NCBI GenBank assembly: GCA_020636315.1
Contig: JACJYA010000003.1
Span: 124,001 to 188,000 of the forward strand
Length of the DNA: 64,000 bases
Source: Lewinellaceae bacterium
GTDB lineage: Bacteria > Bacteroidota > Bacteroidia > Chitinophagales > Saprospiraceae
Reading direction: 5' to 3'
A program made the position numbers and the translations under genes. The notes under the pieces were generated by a model that searched no databases, was not told where the DNA came from, and saw nothing but the letters and a program-made list of their open reading frames with translations. Shown here piece by piece: positions 7,963 to 15,587 of the stretch (the first letter of the stretch is position 1; every line of letters starts with the position of its first letter).

Positions 7963-9567
7963 ATGGAACCAACAACCTCCAAAAACAAGATCCGGCAGAT
8001 CCTATTCCCGACCATGGGCCTGATGGCCATGCTGGTGCTGGTGGGGCTTTACCTATTCTTCTTCACCAAAGAACCGGTGAACTGGCCTTCTTTCTTCTCC
8101 ATGATGGTATTTTACACCCTCATTTTTCTTACCGGCGCCTACGCGGCTACTCTGCGGCAAAGTGAAAGCCCTGAAGGTTTTCTGCTGGCCGGGAGGCAGC
8201 TTCCCTTGTGGATTGCCATATCCACCATGAGCGCCACCTGGGTCGGGGGAGGCTACATTAACGGGACGGCGGAGTATGCCGCCAGTTCCGGCCTGGTGTG
8301 GGTACAGGCCCCCTGGGGGTATGCGCTCAGCCTGATCATCGGAGGCCTGTTCTTCGCCCGCCGGATGAGGCGCTATCAATTTCAGACCATGCTCGACCCG
8401 CTGGAGCAGCGTTTCGGCAAGCGCATGGCCGCCCTGCTCTTCCTGCCGGCCCTCACCGGAGAAATATTCTGGACTGCCGCCATACTGACGGCTCTGGGCA
8501 CCACTTTCGGCACCATCGTAGGGCTGGACACTACCACTTCTATTGTCTTGTCGGCAGCCATCACGATTGCCTATACTGCGCTGGGAGGTTTATGGTCGGT
8601 TGCGCTTACCGACTTTGTACAATTGTTCCTGTTGCTGGGCGGGCTTTTTATGGTTGTGCCGTTTGCTCTCGCCCAGGCGGGAGGATGGGAAAGCGCCTGG
8701 CAAAGCTACCAGAGCCTCTACGGGCCGGCCGCCAGCCTGCTGCCCAGCCGGGAAGCCCTGGGAAGCTACTACTGGAACTGGTGGGACTATGCCCTGCTGC
8801 TCACTTTTGGCGGCATCGCCTGGCAGGTCTATTTTCAGCGTGTACTGGCTTCCAAAGATGAAAAAACGGCGGTCCGGCTTTCCGTAATGGCTGGAGTGAT
8901 CTGCCTGATAGCCGCCATACCCGCCGCCCTGATCGGCATTGCCGGAACGGTAGCCGACTGGGGCGCTTTGCAGGCCGAGGCCCCACCCGATGCCGCCTCT
9001 ACCCTACCCTGGGTTGTTCGTTATATGACTCCGGGCTGGGTTGCTATCCTGGGGCTGGGCGCCATTGCTGCCGCAGTAATGTCTTCGGCAGACTCTTCTA
9101 TTCTCTCGGCATCGTCCATGGCGGGGTGGAATGTTTACCGGCCGTTGTTCAGGCCAAAAGTAGAGGCGGTTCAGCTTTCCCGGCTCATAAAGCGGATCAT
9201 CTGGATCGTTGGTATAGCCGCGACGCTGCTGGCATTGCAGGTACGTAGTGTTTATGAACTGTGGTTCCTATGCAGCGATTTCGTCTATTGCCTCCTGTTT
9301 CCTCCTCTGGTTTGCGCGCTGTTCGACCCCAAAGCAAATACCTACGGAGCTCTTGCCGGTTTTCTGGTTGCTATTGTACTGCGTTTTGGCGGTGGAGACG
9401 CCACCCTGGGGTTGCCCATTCTACTACCCTACCCCATGATCGAAGACGGGGTTGTCCTGTTCCCTTTCCGGACGCTGGCCATGGTAAGCGGGCTGGTGGC
9501 TATCATCGGGGTATCCAGGCTGACCGGACGATGGATGCCGGCGCGGGAGTTGCAGAGAATGGAGTAG
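7963..9567 (+). CDS. CHT1-like sodium/choline symporter (SSS/SLC5 family)
   Basis: This is a 534-residue polytopic transporter of the sodium:solute symporter family. Its closest pattern in memory is the eukaryotic high-affinity choline transporter CHT1 (SLC5A7). Shared stretches include TWVGGGYINGTAE, QAPWGYALSL, FFARRMR..TMLDP, W(Q)VYFQRVL, AVMSSADSSILSASSM (D377 region), YELWFLCSDFVY, NTYGALAGF and FPFRTLAMVS. About 13 helices are visible. The predicted job is Na+-driven uptake of choline across the inner membrane, feeding the divergently transcribed pcs. CHT-type rather than BCCT-type uptake (BetT) would be unusual for bacterial choline import. Substrate choice is inferred from family resemblance and gene neighbourhood. 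Another quaternary amine or sugar cannot be excluded from sequence alone. Confidence 0.82.
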   Translation: MEPTTSKNKIRQILFPTMGLMAMLVLVGLYLFFFTKEPVNWPSFFSMMVFYTLIFLTGAYAATLRQSESPEGFLLAGRQLPLWIAISTMSATWVGGGYINGTAEYAASSGLVWVQAPWGYALSLIIGGLFFARRMRRYQFQTMLDPLEQRFGKRMAALLFLPALTGEIFWTAAILTALGTTFGTIVGLDTTTSIVLSAAITIAYTALGGLWSVALTDFVQLFLLLGGLFMVVPFALAQAGGWESAWQSYQSLYGPAASLLPSREALGSYYWNWWDYALLLTFGGIAWQVYFQRVLASKDEKTAVRLSVMAGVICLIAAIPAALIGIAGTVADWGALQAEAPPDAASTLPWVVRYMTPGWVAILGLGAIAAAVMSSADSSILSASSMAGWNVYRPLFRPKVEAVQLSRLIKRIIWIVGIAATLLALQVRSVYELWFLCSDFVYCLLFPPLVCALFDPKANTYGALAGFLVAIVLRFGGGDATLGLPILLPYPMIEDGVVLFPFRTLAMVSGLVAIIGVSRLTGRWMPARELQRME

Positions 9568-9572
9568 ATCCT

Positions 9573-9600
9573 GCGGTTGGCGGTTAGCTGTTGGCATTTA
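9573..9600. repeat. Degenerate heptamer tandem repeat
   Basis: Four consecutive 7-base units, GCGGTTG GCGGTTA GCTGTTG GCATTTA, lie in the 65-base gap between the choline symporter and the PL22 gene. The unit sequence differs from the other heptamer tracts in this window, but the period is the same. Confidence 0.55.
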
Positions 9601-9632
9601 GAGAATAGCGAATACCGCTAAGAGCTCTCCAT

Positions 9633-10856
9633 TCACCTGTTCTTTTCTATCTCCACTGCATACACCTGACATTCCCCTTCAAAATCGGCTCGGAAGATGA
9701 TCCATTTGCCATCCGGTGAGAAATGGACATTGGGCTCCAGGGGGCGGTAGCCGTGATGCTTCATGTTGACGAGGCGCTCGGATTCCAGCCGCCCTTTTTG
9801 TGGTTTGAAAAGATAGATCCACCTGGCATCTTCAGCCTTTGCAACCTGAGTAGGATCACCTCCATCGCCGCAGAAAAGCCTCTGATCGGGAGAGATATTG
9901 AAGTGGATGGACCATTCGTTACGGTCCATCTGATAGCGCGTTTTCTCGCCGGTCTCGATATTGTAACCAGCCAGGAAGAACGTTTCCCCTCTGGGGACCT
10001 GCAGGTCATACCAGATGGTTTTTCCATCCCAGCTCCAGAATTCATGGCCGGCAATTTCCCGATATACGGTCCGTTCATGGATCTTTTTCACCTCATTTGT
10101 CTTAATATTGATATTCCAGATCCGGTCCACCTCGTGCCAGGGGCCTTCGTGGCAGAACATCAGCAAATCCGGGTCAGTGGTGGAGAACTGAATGTGCCCG
10201 AGCCAGGTGTTTTCGGTATGGATCTTCTCCAGTACACCGGTTTCGATATTGACGGTAAACAGGGTATGCGGGATCTTCGCCTCGAAGATCCGTTCGAAGT
10301 AATCTCCCTTTTTGGGGTATTTTTCATAGATGGCGCGCTTCTCCGGCCCGGCCCAGGTGCCCGCCAGTTTTGTTTCATCGGCATTTAGCGTCGTGATGCC
10401 CGCTTTAAAATCTTCGGGAAACACATAAACCAGCCGGGTAGAGCCTTTATCGATATGGGTGGCAAAGACACTGTCCTGCATCTGATAAAATACCTCCCGG
10501 CGCTTGTCGGCAACGATCTCTCCCGATTTGCGGCCGGGGCTGTCGGTCAGCTGCCGGATCTCCAGCGTCTGCAGGTTGACTACAAAGAACTGCCTTCCAT
10601 TGTCGGTTGAGCCGTAAAATACCATAAGATCCTCTTTGCCGTCAGGCGTTTTTACAAAGGGGTTGTTGTGAAAATAGAAGCTTCGGCTCTCCCCTTCCCG
10701 GTTGGTGATCCGCTTCACCCGGTGGCCCGTGTCCTTATCGATCCACTCCGGGGGCATTTTCTGTCCTCCGGTTTCCAGCACCGGCACCTGGGCGGTAAGA
10801 AGGTTAAAAGCTGGAAAGAAGAAAAAAATAGCTATAATCAGTTCTCGTTTTTTCAT
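9633..10856 (-). CDS. Secreted oligogalacturonate lyase-like protein (PL22 family)
   Basis: The start is placed at MKKRELIIAIFFFFPAF (ATG at 10856), giving a typical signal peptide ending near LLTAQ. The ORF could begin 8 codons earlier. The mature 385 residues form a seven-bladed beta-propeller of the oligogalacturonate lyase family: WIDKDTGHRVKRIT near the start, SFYFHNNPF, AGHEFWSWDGKTIWYD, and LEPNVHFSPDGKWIIFR near the end. PL22 enzymes split unsaturated or saturated digalacturonate by beta-elimination using Mn2+ bound by histidines. Classical members are cytoplasmic, so the export signal places this one in the periplasm or outside. It is the last gene of the minus-strand sus arm and suggests a pectic or uronate-containing substrate. 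An inactive propeller with another function remains possible. Confidence 0.75.
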   Translation of the reverse strand: MKKRELIIAIFFFFPAFNLLTAQVPVLETGGQKMPPEWIDKDTGHRVKRITNREGESRSFYFHNNPFVKTPDGKEDLMVFYGSTDNGRQFFVVNLQTLEIRQLTDSPGRKSGEIVADKRREVFYQMQDSVFATHIDKGSTRLVYVFPEDFKAGITTLNADETKLAGTWAGPEKRAIYEKYPKKGDYFERIFEAKIPHTLFTVNIETGVLEKIHTENTWLGHIQFSTTDPDLLMFCHEGPWHEVDRIWNINIKTNEVKKIHERTVYREIAGHEFWSWDGKTIWYDLQVPRGETFFLAGYNIETGEKTRYQMDRNEWSIHFNISPDQRLFCGDGGDPTQVAKAEDARWIYLFKPQKGRLESERLVNMKHHGYRPLEPNVHFSPDGKWIIFRADFEGECQVYAVEIEKNR

Positions 10857-11000
10857 GTGCCTTTTATTGTTGAAAAGCAAAAAATATTTCCGTGAAAACC
10901 TTTGAAGTTTTTCATTTTCCCCACCAGAAAATTTTTAAAGCGAAACGCCCGGGCGAAGCAGATACATTGTAATTTCAATTTCGCCATGCAAAGGGCCGGT

Positions 11001-11132
11001 TTACCTCTTTCCCGCCGTCGGCCCCGGCCAGTCATCTGTCCGGAACGGAGTTGCCGGCAGGCAGGTTTCGTTCGACAGATTGGGATTGACCGGGTTGTTG
11101 TTGAAGGCATAGCGCACCGCTACGTGCCGGGG
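11001..11132 (-). pseudogene. C-terminal remnant of a sialate O-acetylesterase-type gene
   Basis: Reading the minus strand from 11132 to the TAA at 11001 gives 43 codons with an in-frame stop (TAA, 11135-11133) just before them. They encode VAVRYAFNNNPVNPNLSN and then LPATPFRTDDWPG. This looks like the conserved tail of bacterial sialate O-acetylesterase-like proteins, which commonly end in VRYAW..NP..NLYN..GLPASPFRTD. No body of such an enzyme exists upstream, where rhaM ends at 11138. I read it as the leftover 3' end of a deleted carbohydrate esterase gene that once sat between rhaM and the PL22 gene. An esterase would have fitted an acetylated pectic substrate. The match is from memory and needs a search. 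Confidence 0.65.
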
Positions 11133-11137
11133 TTAAA

Positions 11138-11452
11138 TTAATCCATGTGAAAAACTTCTTTAAGAGATATAGCCAGAGGCGAATTATCGGGGTTGGTTTC
11201 CATAATATCCGCCATGTAGGCCCACCATTTTTTTACGATGGGGTGACTGGGGACCAGGGCTTCGTCAAAATCATCGGCCAGTTTCTGGACCGCAAAAAGG
11301 GTATGGGTTTCTTCGTCCAGAAAAATGGAGTAGTCGCTGATGCCCGCTTCTGAAAGCAGGCTTTCCAGTTCCGGCCAGATCTCGTCGTGCCGCTTTTTGT
11401 ATTCGGCTTCGAAACCGGGCCTTAGCTTCATCTTGAAAGCATTTCTGTACAT
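11138..11452 (-). CDS. rhaM: L-rhamnose mutarotase
   Basis: At 104 residues this is the usual length of the family. It shows the RhaM pattern MKLRPGFEAEYKKRHDEIWPEL with the conserved histidine of the active site, then DYSIFLDEETHTLFAVQK and a WWAYMADIM segment. RhaM interconverts the alpha and beta anomers of L-rhamnose, so that the isomerase receives the form it accepts. It is cytoplasmic. It lies 33 bases downstream of the GH31 gene in the minus-strand arm, whereas the remaining rhamnose catabolic genes are on the plus-strand arm. This ties the polysaccharide-degrading arm to rhamnose. Confidence 0.93.
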   Translation of the reverse strand: MYRNAFKMKLRPGFEAEYKKRHDEIWPELESLLSEAGISDYSIFLDEETHTLFAVQKLADDFDEALVPSHPIVKKWWAYMADIMETNPDNSPLAISLKEVFHMD

Positions 11453-11485
11453 TCTTTCGTTTTTTCTGAGCCTTAAACCCCCTGC

Positions 11486-13963
11486 CTATTCAATTTCGAC
11501 CCCGGTATCCGACAAGCTACTTCCTCCGGGCCTGACATACAGCACTTTCATTTTCTGGTCATAAAACCAGCCGGGGCCACCCGAATCACTTTCCAGGCTG
11601 GCTACATCGGGAAGGGCCGCCAGTTTTCCACCATTGGCAGTTATTGCCCCCGGAGCTTTTTCGGTGTGAATTTTAAGGAGATAAGACCTTTCCGGAACCT
11701 CGTATTTTCCTTCCGGAGCATTGACCTGAATGGTGATGCCCTTCTCTGTTTCTTCGCAATCAATACGGGTGAGGGAATACGCTCCATCCTGATAATCCAG
11801 GCTTTTGCCATCGTCATCGTAAAGAGTGAAACCAGAGGCTCCGTGCGGAAAGATCTCCAGGGTAAGGTGATCCACCGGCTTTTCTCCGATGTAATTCATG
11901 GGTTCCTGCATGGGGATGATTGCCCCACCTTTTACCAGGATCGGTATTTCATCGAGAGGAGTCAGCACCTGCAGGTACTGTTTGCCTTCATACCGCTTTC
12001 CCGTATAATAATCGAACCAGGCGCCTTCAGGCAGATAGACCACCCGGGTCTGAGCGCCTTTTACGGTTACCGGACACACCATCATCTGGCTGCCGAGCAG
12101 GTACTGATCGGCAATGCCGTAAACATTCTCATCATCCTGATACTCCAGTGCCAGCGCCCGCATAAGCGGCATTCCGGTGCGGTACATTTCGTAGGAATGG
12201 CTGTAGAGGTAAGGGATCAGCCGGTAGCGGAATAAGGCATATTTTTTGAATATCTTCAGGGCTTCATCCCCGTAATTCCAGGGTTCCTTGTAGCCAGGAT
12301 GATCCATACCGAACAGGTGGGCCACCGGGCTCAGCAGGCCAAACTGGCACCACCGGATGTAGAGTTCGGGGTCGGCATCGTGCTCAAAGCCGCCCATACA
12401 GTGCGCCCAGTTACCTACGCCGGAAAGGCCAATGTTCAACCCCGCCTTGATAACCGGTGCAAAATACTGCCATTCACTGGGCCAGTCGCCGGCAAAGATA
12501 AAGGGGTATCGTTGTATGCCGGCATAGCCTTCCCGGGTATGGTTCATTCCACGGATGCCGTTAAAGGCCATAAATTTTTCATAAGGGGCTTTGGCATAAG
12601 CGATGGGAAAGACATTGTGCAGCCTTTCCGCCTGCAGGCCGGTGGGGCCCACCTTATCGCTTTCATTGGCTTCATGGCCAAAGGCGCTTCCTTCATCCGT
12701 TTTCACGAAACGGGCGCCAAGCTCGGCGACTTTCATAACCCCGTTCTCCCACCACCAGTCCACTGCGTCCTGATCGAAGAAATTGACGAATTCTCCGGGG
12801 TTGTCAGCCTCCGGATAGGTATATCCCAGTTGCCGGGCCTGGTCCAGAAGGTTGAGTTTGTTGCCGTTGTCAAAACGGGGGCGAATGTGCACGCCGGCAA
12901 GGTTGATGTGCATCGCGTACAGGCTGTCGAACATAGCGCCGGGGTTTTTGAAGGTCTCCCGCCATTCAAAAGTCGTAGCCCCTTTGCCTCCGTTCCTGCC
13001 GAAAACGCGCCAGGTGGAATCGAGGTGCAGGATATCCAGCGGGATGCCCATTTCCCGGAATTTGCGAACCAGGTTGACCACGTAATCCGTAGAGGTTAGT
13101 TCCTCGTGGCCCCAGGTGCCGCCGCTATAGGTGCCCACCTGTAACCCCAGAGCAAATAATGGCATGAGCGGAGCCTTGCCGGTGAGGCCAGTATATTGAT
13201 CCAGGATAGCGGGGAATTTCGGCCCGTAAATGAAATAATAGTCCAACTCCCCATGTTTTGCCTTAAAACTATAGGAACCGGGTTCGGTGGCCCCCATATC
13301 CCATTCGGTGGCAAAGGAATTGTGCATAAATATGCCGTAACCCCGCGTGCTCATGAAAAAGGGCACCGGGCAGTAATTGGCTTTCAGTACATTGTACGCC
13401 CCGATGATGTGGGGCCTGCCGGTGCCCCGGCCAACGTTGAGCTTTACCAGCTTGTCACGCTGGTCCACAAAATCCATTCTTTCACCAAAGCCAAAAAAAT
13501 GCTCGTCGAGGCCCATCTGCTTTCGGCACAATACGGCATCGCCTTCCCTTTTTGCTCCTCCCGCTGCGGTATTCCAGGATTCAGAAGACAACAGCTCACC
13601 ATCGGAGGAATAAATGTCAACAGAGAAGGGAGATTTGTGGGCAATTACTTTTAAGGTACTGGTTTCCAAAACGAACCGCCCCTTTTCCTCAACTGCTTTT
13701 ACCGGCACTTCGGGCCATTCGTACCGAACGACCATCCAGGGTTCATTGTCCTCAAAATCCCGGCTCCAGCTGGTGCGGGCACGAACCATAGACGAGGTGC
13801 AGAATTCTATCTGCACGTCAGCTCCATCATTGGAAAAACGGAAGATATTCCCGGCCCTTTCGAAACCGGAACGATAGTTGCCCACTCCCGTCTGAGACAA
13901 CAACGGCTGGACAAGGAACAGGAATGAAAAGAACAACAGAAATTTCGGAGGGAGGTATTGCAT
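11486..13963 (-). CDS. Glycoside hydrolase family 31 (alpha-glycosidase)
   Basis: This is an 825-residue exported protein with a signal peptide (MQYLPPKFLLFFSFLFLVQPLLSQ). It has an N-terminal beta-sandwich, a GH31 TIM barrel from about 265 to 620, and C-terminal beta domains. The likely nucleophile is D423 in FVKTDEGSAFG and the likely acid/base is D493 in FAGDWPSEW. The HFFGFGERMD segment in the N-terminal domain is also typical. GH31 enzymes cut terminal alpha-linked glucose, xylose or galactose. Which one applies here cannot be read off. In this locus it probably trims alpha-linked side residues from a rhamnose-containing glycan in the periplasm. It is the third gene of the susC-susD arm, 89 bases after susD. 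Confidence 0.9.
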   Translation of the reverse strand: MQYLPPKFLLFFSFLFLVQPLLSQTGVGNYRSGFERAGNIFRFSNDGADVQIEFCTSSMVRARTSWSRDFEDNEPWMVVRYEWPEVPVKAVEEKGRFVLETSTLKVIAHKSPFSVDIYSSDGELLSSESWNTAAGGAKREGDAVLCRKQMGLDEHFFGFGERMDFVDQRDKLVKLNVGRGTGRPHIIGAYNVLKANYCPVPFFMSTRGYGIFMHNSFATEWDMGATEPGSYSFKAKHGELDYYFIYGPKFPAILDQYTGLTGKAPLMPLFALGLQVGTYSGGTWGHEELTSTDYVVNLVRKFREMGIPLDILHLDSTWRVFGRNGGKGATTFEWRETFKNPGAMFDSLYAMHINLAGVHIRPRFDNGNKLNLLDQARQLGYTYPEADNPGEFVNFFDQDAVDWWWENGVMKVAELGARFVKTDEGSAFGHEANESDKVGPTGLQAERLHNVFPIAYAKAPYEKFMAFNGIRGMNHTREGYAGIQRYPFIFAGDWPSEWQYFAPVIKAGLNIGLSGVGNWAHCMGGFEHDADPELYIRWCQFGLLSPVAHLFGMDHPGYKEPWNYGDEALKIFKKYALFRYRLIPYLYSHSYEMYRTGMPLMRALALEYQDDENVYGIADQYLLGSQMMVCPVTVKGAQTRVVYLPEGAWFDYYTGKRYEGKQYLQVLTPLDEIPILVKGGAIIPMQEPMNYIGEKPVDHLTLEIFPHGASGFTLYDDDGKSLDYQDGAYSLTRIDCEETEKGITIQVNAPEGKYEVPERSYLLKIHTEKAPGAITANGGKLAALPDVASLESDSGGPGWFYDQKMKVLYVRPGGSSLSDTGVEIE

Positions 13964-14052
13964 ATATCCTTTTTTTCAAAGTAGGCCAGGGCCTTTGTGA
14001 GGCCCCGGCACATAATCGGTAATATTGAACTGCTTTCAACCTAAAACACTCA

Positions 14053-15570
14053 CTAGAGATATCCTGGATTTTGTTCGTACAATCCTTCTTTCACATCCAT
14101 CTGATCCTGGGGGATCGGGTAGATGATAAATTCGTTGATCACCTGGTTGATCTTCCCGGAGGAATCCTCCTCTGCGATCCAGGCATTCATTACATCGATT
14201 ACCTTGCCGGTCCTGACCAGGTCGTCCCAACGCAGATTCTCACCGGCAAATTCTTTTCTTCTTTCCTCCAGCAGCATGTCCAGCGTGACGTTGGAAACCG
14301 GCCCGAGCCCGGCTCTGTCCCGCACGGCGTTTACGATGTCATCAACATCGCCCTGCGAACCGGATGCGCCCTGCAGGATACACTCTGCCTTCAACATCAG
14401 AACATCGGTATAGCGCAGTACCGGATAGTTGATCGACCAGTCGAAACGATCGCCGCCGGCCTTGTCCACATCCATGAACTTGTCATAGAACTGGGCATCG
14501 ACCATATCGCCGTTCTCCGCTTCATAATCCAACTGGAAAGTGGGCTCCATGCGAAGGTCCCCTGATTCGTAGGAATTCAGCAGGTTGTCGGATATCCGCT
14601 TTGACCCGTCGCCGGGGTTTCCGCCGGGGAAGGGAAGGTTGACCCGTGCCCAGCCTTCATCGTAATATTCGGTGGGGAAGTAGCCGCCGGCGCCCACACC
14701 GCCGGTAATGAACTGAAAGTCCCAGACGATCTCTGAATTGCCTTCATTGTCATATTCAAAAATAGCGGCGTAGTCATCCACCATCGAGAATTTGCCACTG
14801 CTGATGATATCATTCAGCAGGCTGAGGGCCTGATCGTACTCATTACTGCCCAGGCAGGGGCCGTCGGGGTGCAGCTTTGGCCCGGAGCGGGTCATATACA
14901 CCCTTGCCAGTATCCCCTTTGCGGCCAGAGAAGTCGCTCTGCCCTTATCGATGCCGCCATAGGACTGCGGAAGGTTGTCGATCGCAAAGTTGAGGTCGGA
15001 AATAATCAGGTTATAAACCTCATCGGCCGGGCTGCGGGGTATGGCCAGGGCCTCAGTAGGCGTCACGAATGTCTCAAAAATGGGCACTTTCCCAAACCAT
15101 TTGACAAGGTCAAAGTAAAAATAGGCGCGAAGAAAACGGGCTTCTGCTTCAAAACGCGATTTCAAGGCGGCATCCCCCACGGCAGCGGGCTTTGCCTTCA
15201 ACTGGTCCAATACCGTATTGGCCCGCATGATGCCGTTGAAAGTTACATTCCAGACATTCCGGATGGTGCCGAGGGTGGCAAGAGTGTTCTGGAAATTGTT
15301 GATGGCGTTCCAATCCCGCACACCAGCATCGCCGGGAGTGTAGAGGTTGTCGGACCGGGATTCGCCCAGAACGACGTACTGGCTGGCGTAGTCCACGTTG
15401 TTTTGAACGCCGAAAGTGGCGTAGATCCCATTGACGGCCTGTTCAAAGTCATCGGCATTATTGTAAAAGCCGTTGCTGCCCGCTTCCGAGATGGGCGCCA
15501 GGTTGAGTTCTTCCTCACAGGCCCCCAGAAGGAATGCGGAAAATATGATTATGAATATCTTTTTCATCAT
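14053..15570 (-). CDS. SusD/RagB family glycan-binding lipoprotein
   Basis: This 505-residue lipoprotein has an N-terminus MMKKIFIIIFSAFLLGAC with lipobox cysteine C18, followed by acidic residues that favour surface export. The SusD hallmarks are present: NNADDFEQAVNGIYATFG near the start, RFLRAYFYFDLVKWFGKVP in the TPR region, SLAAKGILARVYM, and the C-terminal LLEERRKEFAGENLRWDDLVR with YPIPQDQ. It sits on the cell surface as the lid of the SusC channel and binds the target oligosaccharide. It begins 17 bases after susC ends, so the two are co-transcribed. The ligand is inferred from neighbours to contain rhamnose. Confidence 0.95.
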   Translation of the reverse strand: MMKKIFIIIFSAFLLGACEEELNLAPISEAGSNGFYNNADDFEQAVNGIYATFGVQNNVDYASQYVVLGESRSDNLYTPGDAGVRDWNAINNFQNTLATLGTIRNVWNVTFNGIMRANTVLDQLKAKPAAVGDAALKSRFEAEARFLRAYFYFDLVKWFGKVPIFETFVTPTEALAIPRSPADEVYNLIISDLNFAIDNLPQSYGGIDKGRATSLAAKGILARVYMTRSGPKLHPDGPCLGSNEYDQALSLLNDIISSGKFSMVDDYAAIFEYDNEGNSEIVWDFQFITGGVGAGGYFPTEYYDEGWARVNLPFPGGNPGDGSKRISDNLLNSYESGDLRMEPTFQLDYEAENGDMVDAQFYDKFMDVDKAGGDRFDWSINYPVLRYTDVLMLKAECILQGASGSQGDVDDIVNAVRDRAGLGPVSNVTLDMLLEERRKEFAGENLRWDDLVRTGKVIDVMNAWIAEEDSSGKINQVINEFIIYPIPQDQMDVKEGLYEQNPGYL

Positions 15571-15587
15571 AGTTGAGTTTAAGTTGG

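Noticed and set aside
10902..11141. 79-codon plus-strand ORF between PL22 and rhaM
   Set aside because: The minus-strand esterase-like tail explains this stretch better.
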